Origin: an uncultured Actinomyces sp.
GTDB lineage: Bacteria; Actinomycetota; Actinomycetes; Actinomycetales; Actinomycetaceae
Assembly (NCBI GenBank): GCA_938014245.1
Contig: CALLSD010000061.1
Span: 1 to 64,000 of the forward strand
Reading direction: 5' to 3'
DNA: 64,000 bases
Shown here in pieces: positions 44,968 to 52,640 of this stretch. The position numbers and the translations under genes are program-made. Within the stretch, counting starts at the first letter, position 1, and each line of letters begins with the position of its first letter. The notes beneath the pieces were generated by a model, which searched no databases, was not told the DNA's origin, and was given only the letters and a program-made list of their open reading frames with translations.

Positions 44968-46122
44968 ATGACCGAAACCCAGACTCATGGGGATAATCAC
45001 CAGGCTCCCCACACTCGCGCGCGAATTCTGGTGACGTATTTCGACGGCGCGATGGATGCGGGCGCTTCCGGCCGAATGGCTGTTGAACAGATGCTTCGCT
45101 CCCTTCCCGCAACGCATGTTGCAGACTTTGATGCTGAAGACTTCATTAACTACCGTTCGCATCGCCCTGTCATCACCGTGAAGAGCTGGGTGACGGAAGA
45201 GGTAGAAACTCCGAAGATCTCTCTTGACCTTTTGCGTGATGATCGCGGAGAGTCTTTCCTGCTCCTCCACGGACCGGAACCCGATTACCGCTGGGAGACT
45301 TTTGCATCCCGCGTTCGAGAAATCATTACCGAGGCCGGGGTTGAGGTGGTTTTCGGGATGACCGGGATCCCTTCCGGTGTTCCTCACACGAGGCCGACTC
45401 CCGTCCACGTCCATACGACCGATCCTTCGCTTGTTCCCGCGCAGCCACATATGTCGGCGCGAATCCAATACCCCGGGTCGATGGTGTCTTTCCTTCAGTG
45501 GCACCTGAAGAAATCGGGGATCGATGGGATGACTCTTCTTGCGATTGTTCCCTATTACATGTCGGAATCGGCCTATCCTGCGGCTTCTTCTGCTCTGCTT
45601 CGTAAGCTCTCCGAGTTTTCTGGTCTCTCGCTTCCCGTGGGGGATCTTGAACAGGGAGCGGCGGAGGACTTTGACGCTTTTGCTGCCCTTGTGGATGCTA
45701 ATCCCGAGGTTCAGCACACCGTCCGTGCCCTTGAGGAACACTACGATTCCTTCTCCGGCGATGGGTTAGGGATTCCCCTTAATGCGGTGCCCTCAGCATT
45801 TACGGTTGGTTTAGGGACTGAAAAAGAAACTGAGATAACGGGGATCTCTGATGCGATCGAGGCCTATCTTGCCTCAGTGACCGAAGGCGCGGCGGGACAC
45901 ACACAGCCGTCTGAAGACGACGAGAAGGTCATTGTAGAAAAGCCCTCTGTTGACGACCTTCTTGCCGAGGCCCTCAAACGCGTTGCCGAGCGTAAAGAAG
46001 GCTCTGATTCGGCCGGGGGTACACACGCGCCTCGCCACCGCGGCAGTGCTTCCGCTGCGGAGGAAAGTCCGGAACGCACCGAAGGATCTGCGCAACAAAG
46101 CCACGAGGACTCTGCCGAATAA
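44968..46122 (+). CDS. PAC2-family protein (proteasome assembly chaperone-like)
   Basis: This 384-residue protein has the PAC2 fold pattern common in actinobacteria: LVTYFDGAMDAGASGRMAVEQML, VADFDAEDFINYRSHRP, LLLHGPEPDYRWETFA, VVFGMTGIPSGVPHTRP, and a Pro/Glu-rich tail beyond residue 300. PAC2 proteins are related to chaperones that assemble the eukaryotic proteasome and to ATP-grasp partners; the function in bacteria is unsettled. AAAGGAGGGG fixes the ATG at 44968. Divergent from the HelR-like gene and convergent with the next. Confidence 0.8.
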   Translation: MTETQTHGDNHQAPHTRARILVTYFDGAMDAGASGRMAVEQMLRSLPATHVADFDAEDFINYRSHRPVITVKSWVTEEVETPKISLDLLRDDRGESFLLLHGPEPDYRWETFASRVREIITEAGVEVVFGMTGIPSGVPHTRPTPVHVHTTDPSLVPAQPHMSARIQYPGSMVSFLQWHLKKSGIDGMTLLAIVPYYMSESAYPAASSALLRKLSEFSGLSLPVGDLEQGAAEDFDAFAALVDANPEVQHTVRALEEHYDSFSGDGLGIPLNAVPSAFTVGLGTEKETEITGISDAIEAYLASVTEGAAGHTQPSEDDEKVIVEKPSVDDLLAEALKRVAERKEGSDSAGGTHAPRHRGSASAAEESPERTEGSAQQSHEDSAE

Positions 46123-46176
46123 ACCCAAAACTCGGGTCTCCGTAACTCGCGGGGCGCCGGGGAATCTCTGTGAAGG

Positions 46177-46974
46177 CTAGGCCTCGTCGGTTCCCCAGCC
46201 GATTTCCGCGTCGCTCATGGCCCGCGTTCCAGCCTGCCACTTCGATAGGTCTTTGCCGCGGAGAGGGCGAGCGGGAAGAGGAAGCTTGCGAAGAAGACGG
46301 TCGAGCTCGGCCTCGTTAACGGATTGCGGCGAATACTGGGCGAGGAAGACGATATTTCCTCGTCGTGCTCCGCGCCCAACTTTGGGGTCGCACAGCGCTT
46401 GGACATCTGCGAAGCTCTCCCGCATACCTGCTAAATCAATGCGTGCGTTGTCACTACCTCCGTGCGCGCTATTGGCCAGCAGCAGGCCGCCTTCTCGAAG
46501 AACGCGATGGCACTGGGATGCGAACTCGAGGGTTCGCAGCTGAGAGGGGACAGATTCTCCGGCAAATGCGTCGCGGACAATGACGTCAAAGGAAGAGTCT
46601 CGAAGCGAATCAATGACCGCGCGCGCCTCGCCGATTCGTATTTTGAGGATAGGTGAGCGTGGAAGATCGAAGGTTTCGCGCGCAAAGCTTGCGATCTGTG
46701 GAGAAATCTCAACAACCGTATGACGCGATGAGGGAAAGAGAATCGACCATGCCCAGGGGAGCGCGCAGGCCGCGCCTCCCAAATGAAGAACTCGCAGCGG
46801 CACGGACGAAGGAAATGTTGCTTGGAGCGCACAAGTTGCGTGCTGCATGTACTCAAAATCAAGATAACTGGGGTCCGACGTGTCGATGCAGGATGATTCG
46901 GCGCCATCGACAAGAAGTGTTGCGCGCGGGCCGTCCCACCGTACCTCAAGTGATGGGGAGTCTAGAGTACTCAT
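46177..46974 (-). CDS. Spermidine-synthase-like SAM-binding protein
   Basis: The 265-residue protein has a spermidine synthase/methyltransferase fold: VLHLGGAACALPWAWSILFP as motif I, TVVEISPQIASFARE as motif II and SFDVIVRDAFAGESVPSQLRTLEF around motif IV. The usual spermidine-synthase gatekeeper sequence GGGDG is GGAAC here, so it may be a methyltransferase or a non-catalytic relative. No partner genes for polyamine synthesis are nearby. It is divergent from dinB with only 30 bp between starts, so the two promoters must overlap coding sequence. Confidence 0.75.
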   Translation of the reverse strand: MSTLDSPSLEVRWDGPRATLLVDGAESSCIDTSDPSYLDFEYMQHATCALQATFPSSVPLRVLHLGGAACALPWAWSILFPSSRHTVVEISPQIASFARETFDLPRSPILKIRIGEARAVIDSLRDSSFDVIVRDAFAGESVPSQLRTLEFASQCHRVLREGGLLLANSAHGGSDNARIDLAGMRESFADVQALCDPKVGRGARRGNIVFLAQYSPQSVNEAELDRLLRKLPLPARPLRGKDLSKWQAGTRAMSDAEIGWGTDEA

Positions 46975-47004
46975 AGAACAACTCTAAGCGGGAAGGAGGA
47001 TCCG

Positions 47005-48222
47005 ATGTCGAACGCTCCGCGCGATAAGCGTCGCAAACGCTTTTGGGGAGACGATGATTCTCAAACGAATATCTTGCACATTGACATGGATTCTTTCTTC
47101 GCGCAGGTTGAGATTCGTCAGGACCCATCGCTTGTCGGTAAGGCCGTCATCGTGGGGGGAAGTGGGAATCGAGGGGTTGTCACTTCTGCGACCTACGAGG
47201 CCAGGGGTTTGGGTGTGCGCGCCGGCATGCCTATTGCTCGTGCACGCGTGCTGTGTCCGACAGCAGTATTCATTCCTGGACATTTCGAGCTCTACCGCAT
47301 GTATTCGTGCAAAGTCATGGAGATTATCGGGCGTTTCAGCCCACTTGTTGAGCAAGTGAGCGTCGACGAGGCTTTTGTTGACGTCAAGGGGTCAAGGCTG
47401 CGTTTCGGAACCCCCACTCAGATCGCGCGGGATATCCGTACTCAAATTCGAGGGGACCTCGGCCTGCCGGCGTCGGTGGGGATCGCCTCGACAAAGTCGG
47501 TGGCCAAAATTGCCTCCTCGAATGCGAAGCCTGACGGTCTTTTGTTGATCCCCGCCGAGGCCACCATTGAATTCCTTCACGGACTTCCAGTTGGCGCCTT
47601 GTGGGGAGTGGGAGCCAAGAGCGGGCAGATCCTTGAACGTGAGGGGATCCAAACGATTGGGCAGCTTGCTGAGCATCCTGTGCAGCGCTTGGCTCGTCTC
47701 CTTGGGGCCGCGGCTGCGCACCAGCTTCATGATCTTGCGTGGGGAATTGATCCGAGGCCCGTGTGCGTCTCGCGTGAAGAAAAGTCAGTTGGTATGGAGA
47801 GAACCTTCGAGCTTGATATTCGTGATCGAGGCGTTCTTGAGCAATTTATTACCAAGGCTGCACATGAATGTGCCCGCCGATTGCGCGAAGGCGGGTGGGT
47901 ATGTCGTCAAGTTGCGATCAAAATGCGCGGTGCGGACTTTTCAACGATCACTCGTCAGCAGCGCCTGGCTGCTCCTACTGACTTGGGAAGAGAAATTTCG
48001 AGGATTGCGCGCGAATTATTTGCTCGTGAGACTCTTCCGAGCGGGGGAGTGCGACTTTTTGGGGTGCGAGCAGAAGGACTCATTGCTCGAGAAGAAGGTT
48101 TTGAAGTCACGCTTGATCAGGACGAACGCCCCGAAGCTGCTGAGCGCGCCATGGATCAAATTCGTGGGAAGTATGGGGCAGGGGCAATCTCGATTGCATC
48201 TTTGCTTGACGAAAACAAGTAG
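47005..48222 (+). CDS. dinB: DNA polymerase IV (Y-family)
   Basis: The 405-residue translesion polymerase has the palm carboxylates Asp27 (HIDMD) and Asp121-Glu122 (VSVDEAF), the finger motif YEARGLGVRAGMP, helix-hairpin-helix GVGAKSGQILEREGI and the little-finger domain. No QLxLF-type clamp-binding motif is visible at the C-terminus, as in some actinobacterial paralogues. GGAAGGAGG precedes the ATG. I saw no SOS box in the short spacer or just upstream of it, which would fit reports that mycobacterial dinB genes are not LexA-controlled. Confidence 0.94.
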   Translation: MSNAPRDKRRKRFWGDDDSQTNILHIDMDSFFAQVEIRQDPSLVGKAVIVGGSGNRGVVTSATYEARGLGVRAGMPIARARVLCPTAVFIPGHFELYRMYSCKVMEIIGRFSPLVEQVSVDEAFVDVKGSRLRFGTPTQIARDIRTQIRGDLGLPASVGIASTKSVAKIASSNAKPDGLLLIPAEATIEFLHGLPVGALWGVGAKSGQILEREGIQTIGQLAEHPVQRLARLLGAAAAHQLHDLAWGIDPRPVCVSREEKSVGMERTFELDIRDRGVLEQFITKAAHECARRLREGGWVCRQVAIKMRGADFSTITRQQRLAAPTDLGREISRIARELFARETLPSGGVRLFGVRAEGLIAREEGFEVTLDQDERPEAAERAMDQIRGKYGAGAISIASLLDENK

Positions 48223-48231
48223 AATGGCCCC

Positions 48232-48600
48232 ATGGCACTTTCTGATTACGAGAAGCAAGTTCTTGAGGAGATGGAAGCACAGTTCGACCATCAGCCTTCC
48301 TCCTTCCGTGATCACGTGCGCGAAGACGCTCATTCGCCGCGCTCTTCTTCGAAACTTTCCCCCAAGCGGGTTGCTATTGGCTCCTTGATGATTGTCGCGG
48401 GTTTGCTGATTTTGGTTGCCGCTGTCTCTCTGGGATACTCGGTGATCTCTTTGATCGTTGGGGTCGCAGGTTTTCTTTTCATGCTTGGTGGTGCTTGGTA
48501 TGCCTTGCAGACTCCGCGGGTTTTGCGCCCTGGAGCGAAGAGGTCTTCTTTTATGCAGCGTCAAGAGGAACGTTGGGATCGCCGTTCCGCAGATGAATAA
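48232..48600 (+). CDS. DUF3040 membrane protein
   Basis: This 122-residue protein starts with MALSDYEKQVLEEMEAQF, the DUF3040 signature, and has two hydrophobic segments (about 45-65 and 70-92), then a basic tail. DUF3040 proteins occur next to dinB and mraZ in many actinobacteria; function unknown. It starts 9 nt after dinB and is ended by a strong intrinsic terminator. Confidence 0.85.
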   Translation: MALSDYEKQVLEEMEAQFDHQPSSFRDHVREDAHSPRSSSKLSPKRVAIGSLMIVAGLLILVAAVSLGYSVISLIVGVAGFLFMLGGAWYALQTPRVLRPGAKRSSFMQRQEERWDRRSADE

Positions 48601-48613
48601 CTGAATTTTTCGG

Positions 48614-48655
48614 ATGGATGCCTGGTGAGCGTGCTCGCCAGGCATCCATTTTTTG
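48614..48655 (+). terminator. Intrinsic terminator before the dcw cluster
   Basis: A 17-bp stem with one G-U pair (48614-48630 with 48633-48649) is followed by TTTTTTG. It is the clearest rho-independent terminator in the window and isolates dinB-DUF3040 from mraZ. Confidence 0.92.
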
Positions 48656-48690
48656 TTGTTGGGTGAAGTGCGCGCTGTCGAACGCAGCGT

Positions 48691-48708
48691 TTCCCCACTT
48701 TCCTCCAC
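48691..48708 (-). promoter_or_regulatory. MraZ box 1 (inverted)
   Basis: TTCCCCACTTTCCTCCAC is, on the minus strand, GTGGAGGAAAGTGGGGAA. It contains two TGGRG units separated by 5 bp, the pattern bound by MraZ. Confidence 0.55.
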
Positions 48709-48780
48709 CTCTAGTTGCTCGAGCATATTTGTGCTGGTCAGAGGCGATTCCTGAGTTTTTTGACGAGAAACGCTGAAAAT

Positions 48781-48800
48781 TTCCCCCACTTTCCTCCACT
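48781..48800 (-). promoter_or_regulatory. MraZ box 2 (inverted)
   Basis: TTCCCCCACTTTCCTCCACT is the same element as box 1, again inverted, 90 bp further on and upstream of the likely promoter. Confidence 0.6.
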
Positions 48801-48811
48801 CCTATTTTTCC

Positions 48812-48840
48812 TTGATATTCCGCTGATTTATGTAGTTAAT
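48812..48840 (+). promoter_or_regulatory. Candidate mraZ promoter
   Basis: TTGATA (48812-48817), a 17-bp spacer and GTTAAT (48835-48840) form a reasonable sigma-A promoter. Transcription would begin near 48847, just before the third MraZ box. Confidence 0.45.
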
Positions 48841-48880
48841 CGGTCACTGTAGCGTGGGAAAAGGTCCCAAAATGGCAAAA

Positions 48881-48900
48881 TGTGGAGTAAAGTGGGGGAA
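48881..48900 (+). promoter_or_regulatory. MraZ box 3 (direct)
   Basis: TGTGGAGTAAAGTGGGGGAA carries TGGAG and TGGGG separated by TAAAG, as in E. coli mraZ operators (TGGGN repeats with 5-bp spacers). A further TGGGA lies at 48855-48859. It is in the mraZ leader, fitting autorepression. Confidence 0.7.
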
Positions 48901-48925
48901 GATGTCACGGAGGGGAAGGCGGTGA

Positions 48926-49360
48926 ATGATGTTCCTTGGCACTTACGAGCCCAAGCTCGACGACAAGGGACGCGTGATTCTGCCTGCCCGATTCCGGGAG
49001 GACATGGAAGGTGGCATTGTTCTGACTCGAGGTCAAGAACACTGCATCTACGCCTTTCCCGCCCAAGAGTTTGAGCAGATGACGGTGGAACTTCGACGAG
49101 CGCCACTGTCATCCAAACAAGCGCGCGACTATGTTCGCGTGCTGCTCTCGGGGGCGTACAAGGAGGTTCCGGATAAGCAAGGAAGAATCACTCTTCCCCC
49201 GGATCTTCGTAAATACGCCGGTCTTGACCGCGAACTCACCGTCATTGGTGCCGGGTCGCGCGCAGAGATCTGGAATTCGCAGGCGTGGAACGACTACCTG
49301 TCCGTCCAGGAAGACGTGTTCTCACAAACTGAAAACGAAATTATCCCAGGAATGTTCTAG
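48926..49360 (+). CDS. mraZ: Transcriptional regulator MraZ
   Basis: The 144-residue regulator (143 if the second ATG at 48929 is used) has two SpoVT/AbrB-like swapped-hairpin repeats: [21 protein letters not shown] and [25 protein letters not shown]. MraZ binds direct repeats in its own promoter to control the division and wall cluster. GGAGGGG lies about 10-13 nt upstream. Three matching boxes precede the gene. It is the first gene of the dcw run. Confidence 0.95.
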   Translation: MMFLGTYEPKLDDKGRVILPARFREDMEGGIVLTRGQEHCIYAFPAQEFEQMTVELRRAPLSSKQARDYVRVLLSGAYKEVPDKQGRITLPPDLRKYAGLDRELTVIGAGSRAEIWNSQAWNDYLSVQEDVFSQTENEIIPGMF

Positions 49361-49367
49361 CCCGTCA

Positions 49368-49434
49368 TTCCAGGTCTCCTCCCGATGTTCTGACGTCACT
49401 TCCCCGATGGCAGAGCACGGTGGGGGACCTGGAA
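49368..49434 (+). other. Long hairpin between mraZ and rsmH
   Basis: TTCCAGGTC (49368-49376) pairs with GACCTGGAA (49426-49434), with further C-G/G-U pairs inside, enclosing a loop of about 40 nt. The 108-bp gap has no gene. It may be a processing or attenuation site early in the dcw transcript. Confidence 0.4.
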
Positions 49435-49468
49435 CGACGGGTACCCATCACACAGAAGGAGGGCAGAA

Positions 49469-50446
49469 GTGTCTGCTGACCGCGATGCCTCGCGCTTGCA
49501 CGTTCCTGTCCTCCTCAACGAGTGCTTGGACATGCTTGCTCCCGCTATTGAAACTCCCGGAGCGGTCCTCATTGACGCGACCTTGGGGATGGGTGGCCAC
49601 ACCGAAGCAGCGCTCAAGCGTTTCCCTCAACTGACCGTCTTCGGCATCGATCGTGACCCCGCAGCAATTGAGCTTGCATCAGCAAGGCTTGCGCCCTTTG
49701 GCTCTAGGTTCCGAGCATTCCATACGACTTACGACAACATGGCTGAAGTTGCCGATGAAGCGCCTGGTGCAATGGTCGATGGCATTCTCATGGACCTCGG
49801 CGTTTCTTCTCTTCAGCTTGACGAAGAAGAACGTGGCTTCTCGTATTCGCACGACGCACCTCTCGACATGCGAATGAATCCCACCGTCGGAGTGAGCGCT
49901 GCCCAGCTCTTGGCCTCGGCCTCGAAAGAAGAAATCACGCGGATCCTGCGGGTTTACGGAGAAGAGAAGTTCGCCTCGAAGATCGCTGCGCGCATCGTTC
50001 GTGACCGGGAAACTCAGCCGCTCACGCGAACTTCGCAATTGGCACAGATCGTTCGAGACTCGATCCCGGCCGCCGCGCGACGCACCGGAGGAAACCCCGC
50101 AAAGAGGACCTTCCAGGCCTTGCGAATTGCGGTCAACGATGAGCTCACGATTCTCGAGGCCGCACTTCCCGCAGCCCTCGAACGACTTCGTGTGGGCGGA
50201 AGGATCGTCATCGAGTCCTATCAATCTTTGGAAGATCGCCTGGTCAAGGACATCTTTCGACGTGGGGCAACAGACCAAGCCCCCGCGGGGATTCCCCTCA
50301 TCCCCGAAGAACTTCAAGCACGCTTGCAACTCCTTACTCGAGGAGCGCAGTTGGCTGACGACACAGAAAAATCCCATAATCCGCGTTCCGCATCCGTGCG
50401 GCTGCGCGGCGCACAGATGATACGTCCCTGGAAGGAAAGACCATGA
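49469..50446 (+). CDS. rsmH: 16S rRNA m4C1402 methyltransferase RsmH
   Basis: The 325-residue enzyme methylates N4 of C1402 in the ribosomal P site. Motifs are HVPVLLNECLDML at the N-terminus, the SAM site DATLGMGGHTEAAL, GILMDLGVSSLQLDEEERGFSY and the C-terminal FQALRIAVNDEL and GRIVIESYQSLEDRLVKDIF. AAGGAGGG lies 4-5 nt before the GTG at 49469. It overlaps ftsL by 4 bp. Confidence 0.96.
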   Translation: MSADRDASRLHVPVLLNECLDMLAPAIETPGAVLIDATLGMGGHTEAALKRFPQLTVFGIDRDPAAIELASARLAPFGSRFRAFHTTYDNMAEVADEAPGAMVDGILMDLGVSSLQLDEEERGFSYSHDAPLDMRMNPTVGVSAAQLLASASKEEITRILRVYGEEKFASKIAARIVRDRETQPLTRTSQLAQIVRDSIPAAARRTGGNPAKRTFQALRIAVNDELTILEAALPAALERLRVGGRIVIESYQSLEDRLVKDIFRRGATDQAPAGIPLIPEELQARLQLLTRGAQLADDTEKSHNPRSASVRLRGAQMIRPWKERP

Positions 50447-50838
50447 GCGGAGCCACCGCGCGCGCACGCGCGACCTCTCGTCCGGCCTACGTAGGTGAGG
50501 AAATTCGACCACTTTTGACGGTGGTCGACTCTTCGCGTCCTCGTCGCTCGGTCATTCCCATGACGATCATCGCGCTGGTCATGATCGCAATCGCTATTGT
50601 GGTTCCCATGGTGATTAACACCCACATGGCGCAGACCTCGTACGAGATTCGCGAGTACCAGATTCAGCTCAATGAGCTTGAAGCACAGTCATGGACTCTG
50701 CAGACTCAACTTCAAGAAAAGGCTTCTCCCGTTGAACTGGAGAAGGCAGCGAAGGCACAGGGAATGGTACACGCCGGTAAGCTCGGCACTATTCGTCTAT
50801 CCGATGGCACAGTTGAGGGCGGTGTCGCCGCGCGATGA
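50443..50838 (+). CDS. ftsL: FtsL-like septum protein
   Basis: This 131-residue bitopic membrane protein has a cytoplasmic N-terminus of about 38 residues, one membrane segment (about 39-60, MTIIALVMIAIAIVVPMVI) and an extracytoplasmic coiled-coil (about 62-105). This size, topology and position between rsmH and ftsI define FtsL, which with FtsQ and DivIC activates the FtsW-FtsI synthase. Sequence identity in this family is low, so assignment rests mainly on context. ATGA overlaps link it to both neighbours. Confidence 0.8.
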   Translation: MSGATARARATSRPAYVGEEIRPLLTVVDSSRPRRSVIPMTIIALVMIAIAIVVPMVINTHMAQTSYEIREYQIQLNELEAQSWTLQTQLQEKASPVELEKAAKAQGMVHAGKLGTIRLSDGTVEGGVAAR

Positions 50839-52598
50839 GGTTGTGGCAGCGCACACGCAAAGCGAGTGATACCACTGCGAATCGCGCCCGTGGCATCGGG
50901 AGGATGTTCACCGTCCTCTTTGCGTTATGCGTTCTTCAGCTATTGGTCATCCAAATTTTCCAAAGCTCGACACTTTCATCGGAAGGCGAAAGAGTTCGCA
51001 CAGCTGTCAGTGAAATTGGTGCAAAACGCGGCAACATCCTCGATGTGAATGGCGTTGTCTTAGCAGATTCAGTTCAGGCCTATCACATTGCCGTCAACCA
51101 GCGAGCAATCACGACCTACGAACACAAAGACGACGACGGTAAAGTAGTCGGTCGAGGCCCAGCAGAAGCAGCCAAGCAACTCTCCCCGCTCTTAGGGATG
51201 AGTCGCGCCGAATTGGGCGGCATGATGCTGGGGGATTCTACGTATGTCTACCTCAAGAAAAATGTCGATGCGGTGACATACCGTGAGATCCGCAAGCTTG
51301 ATATCACTGGAATTGAATGGGAGTCGGTGTTCGACCGCGTCTACCCGAACGGTAATACTGCTGCTCCGATCGTTGGCGCGGTGAATTCGCAAAGCGATGG
51401 TGTTTCCGGACTTGAGGCGTACTTCAACAATTTCCTCCAAGGAACAGCAGGGGAAGAAGCTTACGAGATCTCGCCCAACGGTGCGATTATGCCCGGTGGA
51501 AAGCGCACGACCAAAGAGCCTCAAGATGGTGGTTCAGTACGGACAACCCTCCACGCTGACCTTCAACACCTCGTTCAAGACCGTCTTGACGAACGCGTGC
51601 GTAAGCACAATGCAGACTGGGGAGTCGTCGTCATTTCTGATGTGTCGACGGGACGTATTCTTGTTCTTGCCGATTCGGGGTCCACGACGCCGGATGCCGC
51701 AAAACCTCAATCTGTCATGGGGGTGCAGGCTCCCTACGAACCGGGTTCGGTGGGCAAGCTGCTAACTGTGGCCTCGGCCCTGGAAAAGGGAACGACTACG
51801 CCAACGAGTCAATACAGCGTCCCGTATAGCATTAACCCTCCCGATGCCGGCGGTCCGATCAAGGATTACCACGAGCACGGAACTGAGACTTTGACGTCGA
51901 CCGGCATCCTTGCGGAATCCTCGAACGTTGGAACGATTGAGATTGGCGAGCAGGTGGGCGATCGCGATCGCTACGACTTCATGACGAAGATGGGGCTTAA
52001 CCAGCCCACTGGAATCGAGTTGGCGGGCGAGTCTCAGGGCATCATGCGAGATTTCGACAATATTCAAGGCCGAGATCGCTACACGATGATGTTCGGGCAG
52101 TCCTACGCCGTTACCGCCGTCCAACAGAATCAACTCATTCAGGCAATCGGAAACCGCGGAGTGATGATTGCGCCGCGAATTATTGACTCAACGGTCGATT
52201 CACAGGGGCGTGCCGAGAAAGCTACGGCTCCTCAGCCGAAGCAAGTCATGTCGGCGGATCGCTCAAAAGAACTCATCACCATGATGGAGTCTGTTGTCAC
52301 TGATGAATTGGGTACTGGCCAGTTAGCAAAGGTCGAGGGCTACCGCATTGCTGTGAAGACGGGTACGGCAGACATCAAAGTCAATGGAGCTGACGCGGTC
52401 GTATCAAACACTGCCGGTTTGATTCCGGCGGAATCTCCGCGTTTGGCAATTTCGGTTGTTTTGTACAACCCGCGTGTGGGCGGCTTGTCTTCGGATTCTG
52501 CGGCTCCGCTGTGGGGAGAAGTCGCGACCGAGGCAGTGCGAAACCTGGGGATTCCTGCATCTACAGAAACTGCCCAGCTGTATCCCACGAGGCCCTAG
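50835..52598 (+). CDS. ftsI: Septal peptidoglycan transpeptidase FtsI (PBP3)
   Basis: The 587-residue class B penicillin-binding protein has a membrane anchor (about 22-42), a dimerisation/pedestal domain with RGNILDVNGVVLA, and a transpeptidase domain with SxxK at Ser305-Lys308 (PGSVGK), SxN at Ser362-Asn364 and KTG at 508-510. It cross-links septal peptidoglycan with FtsW. It overlaps ftsL by 4 bp. The next gene is murF; murE, which lies here in many actinobacteria, is missing. Confidence 0.95.
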   Translation: MRLWQRTRKASDTTANRARGIGRMFTVLFALCVLQLLVIQIFQSSTLSSEGERVRTAVSEIGAKRGNILDVNGVVLADSVQAYHIAVNQRAITTYEHKDDDGKVVGRGPAEAAKQLSPLLGMSRAELGGMMLGDSTYVYLKKNVDAVTYREIRKLDITGIEWESVFDRVYPNGNTAAPIVGAVNSQSDGVSGLEAYFNNFLQGTAGEEAYEISPNGAIMPGGKRTTKEPQDGGSVRTTLHADLQHLVQDRLDERVRKHNADWGVVVISDVSTGRILVLADSGSTTPDAAKPQSVMGVQAPYEPGSVGKLLTVASALEKGTTTPTSQYSVPYSINPPDAGGPIKDYHEHGTETLTSTGILAESSNVGTIEIGEQVGDRDRYDFMTKMGLNQPTGIELAGESQGIMRDFDNIQGRDRYTMMFGQSYAVTAVQQNQLIQAIGNRGVMIAPRIIDSTVDSQGRAEKATAPQPKQVMSADRSKELITMMESVVTDELGTGQLAKVEGYRIAVKTGTADIKVNGADAVVSNTAGLIPAESPRLAISVVLYNPRVGGLSSDSAAPLWGEVATEAVRNLGIPASTETAQLYPTRP

Positions 52599-52640
52599 TA
52601 CGCTAGTGTGCAGGAAATGGGTGAAACCCTAAGGAGAAGC

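Noticed and set aside
46900..47004. SOS box for dinB
   Set aside because: No CGAAC-N4-GTTC-like sequence was found in the short divergent spacer or just upstream of it.
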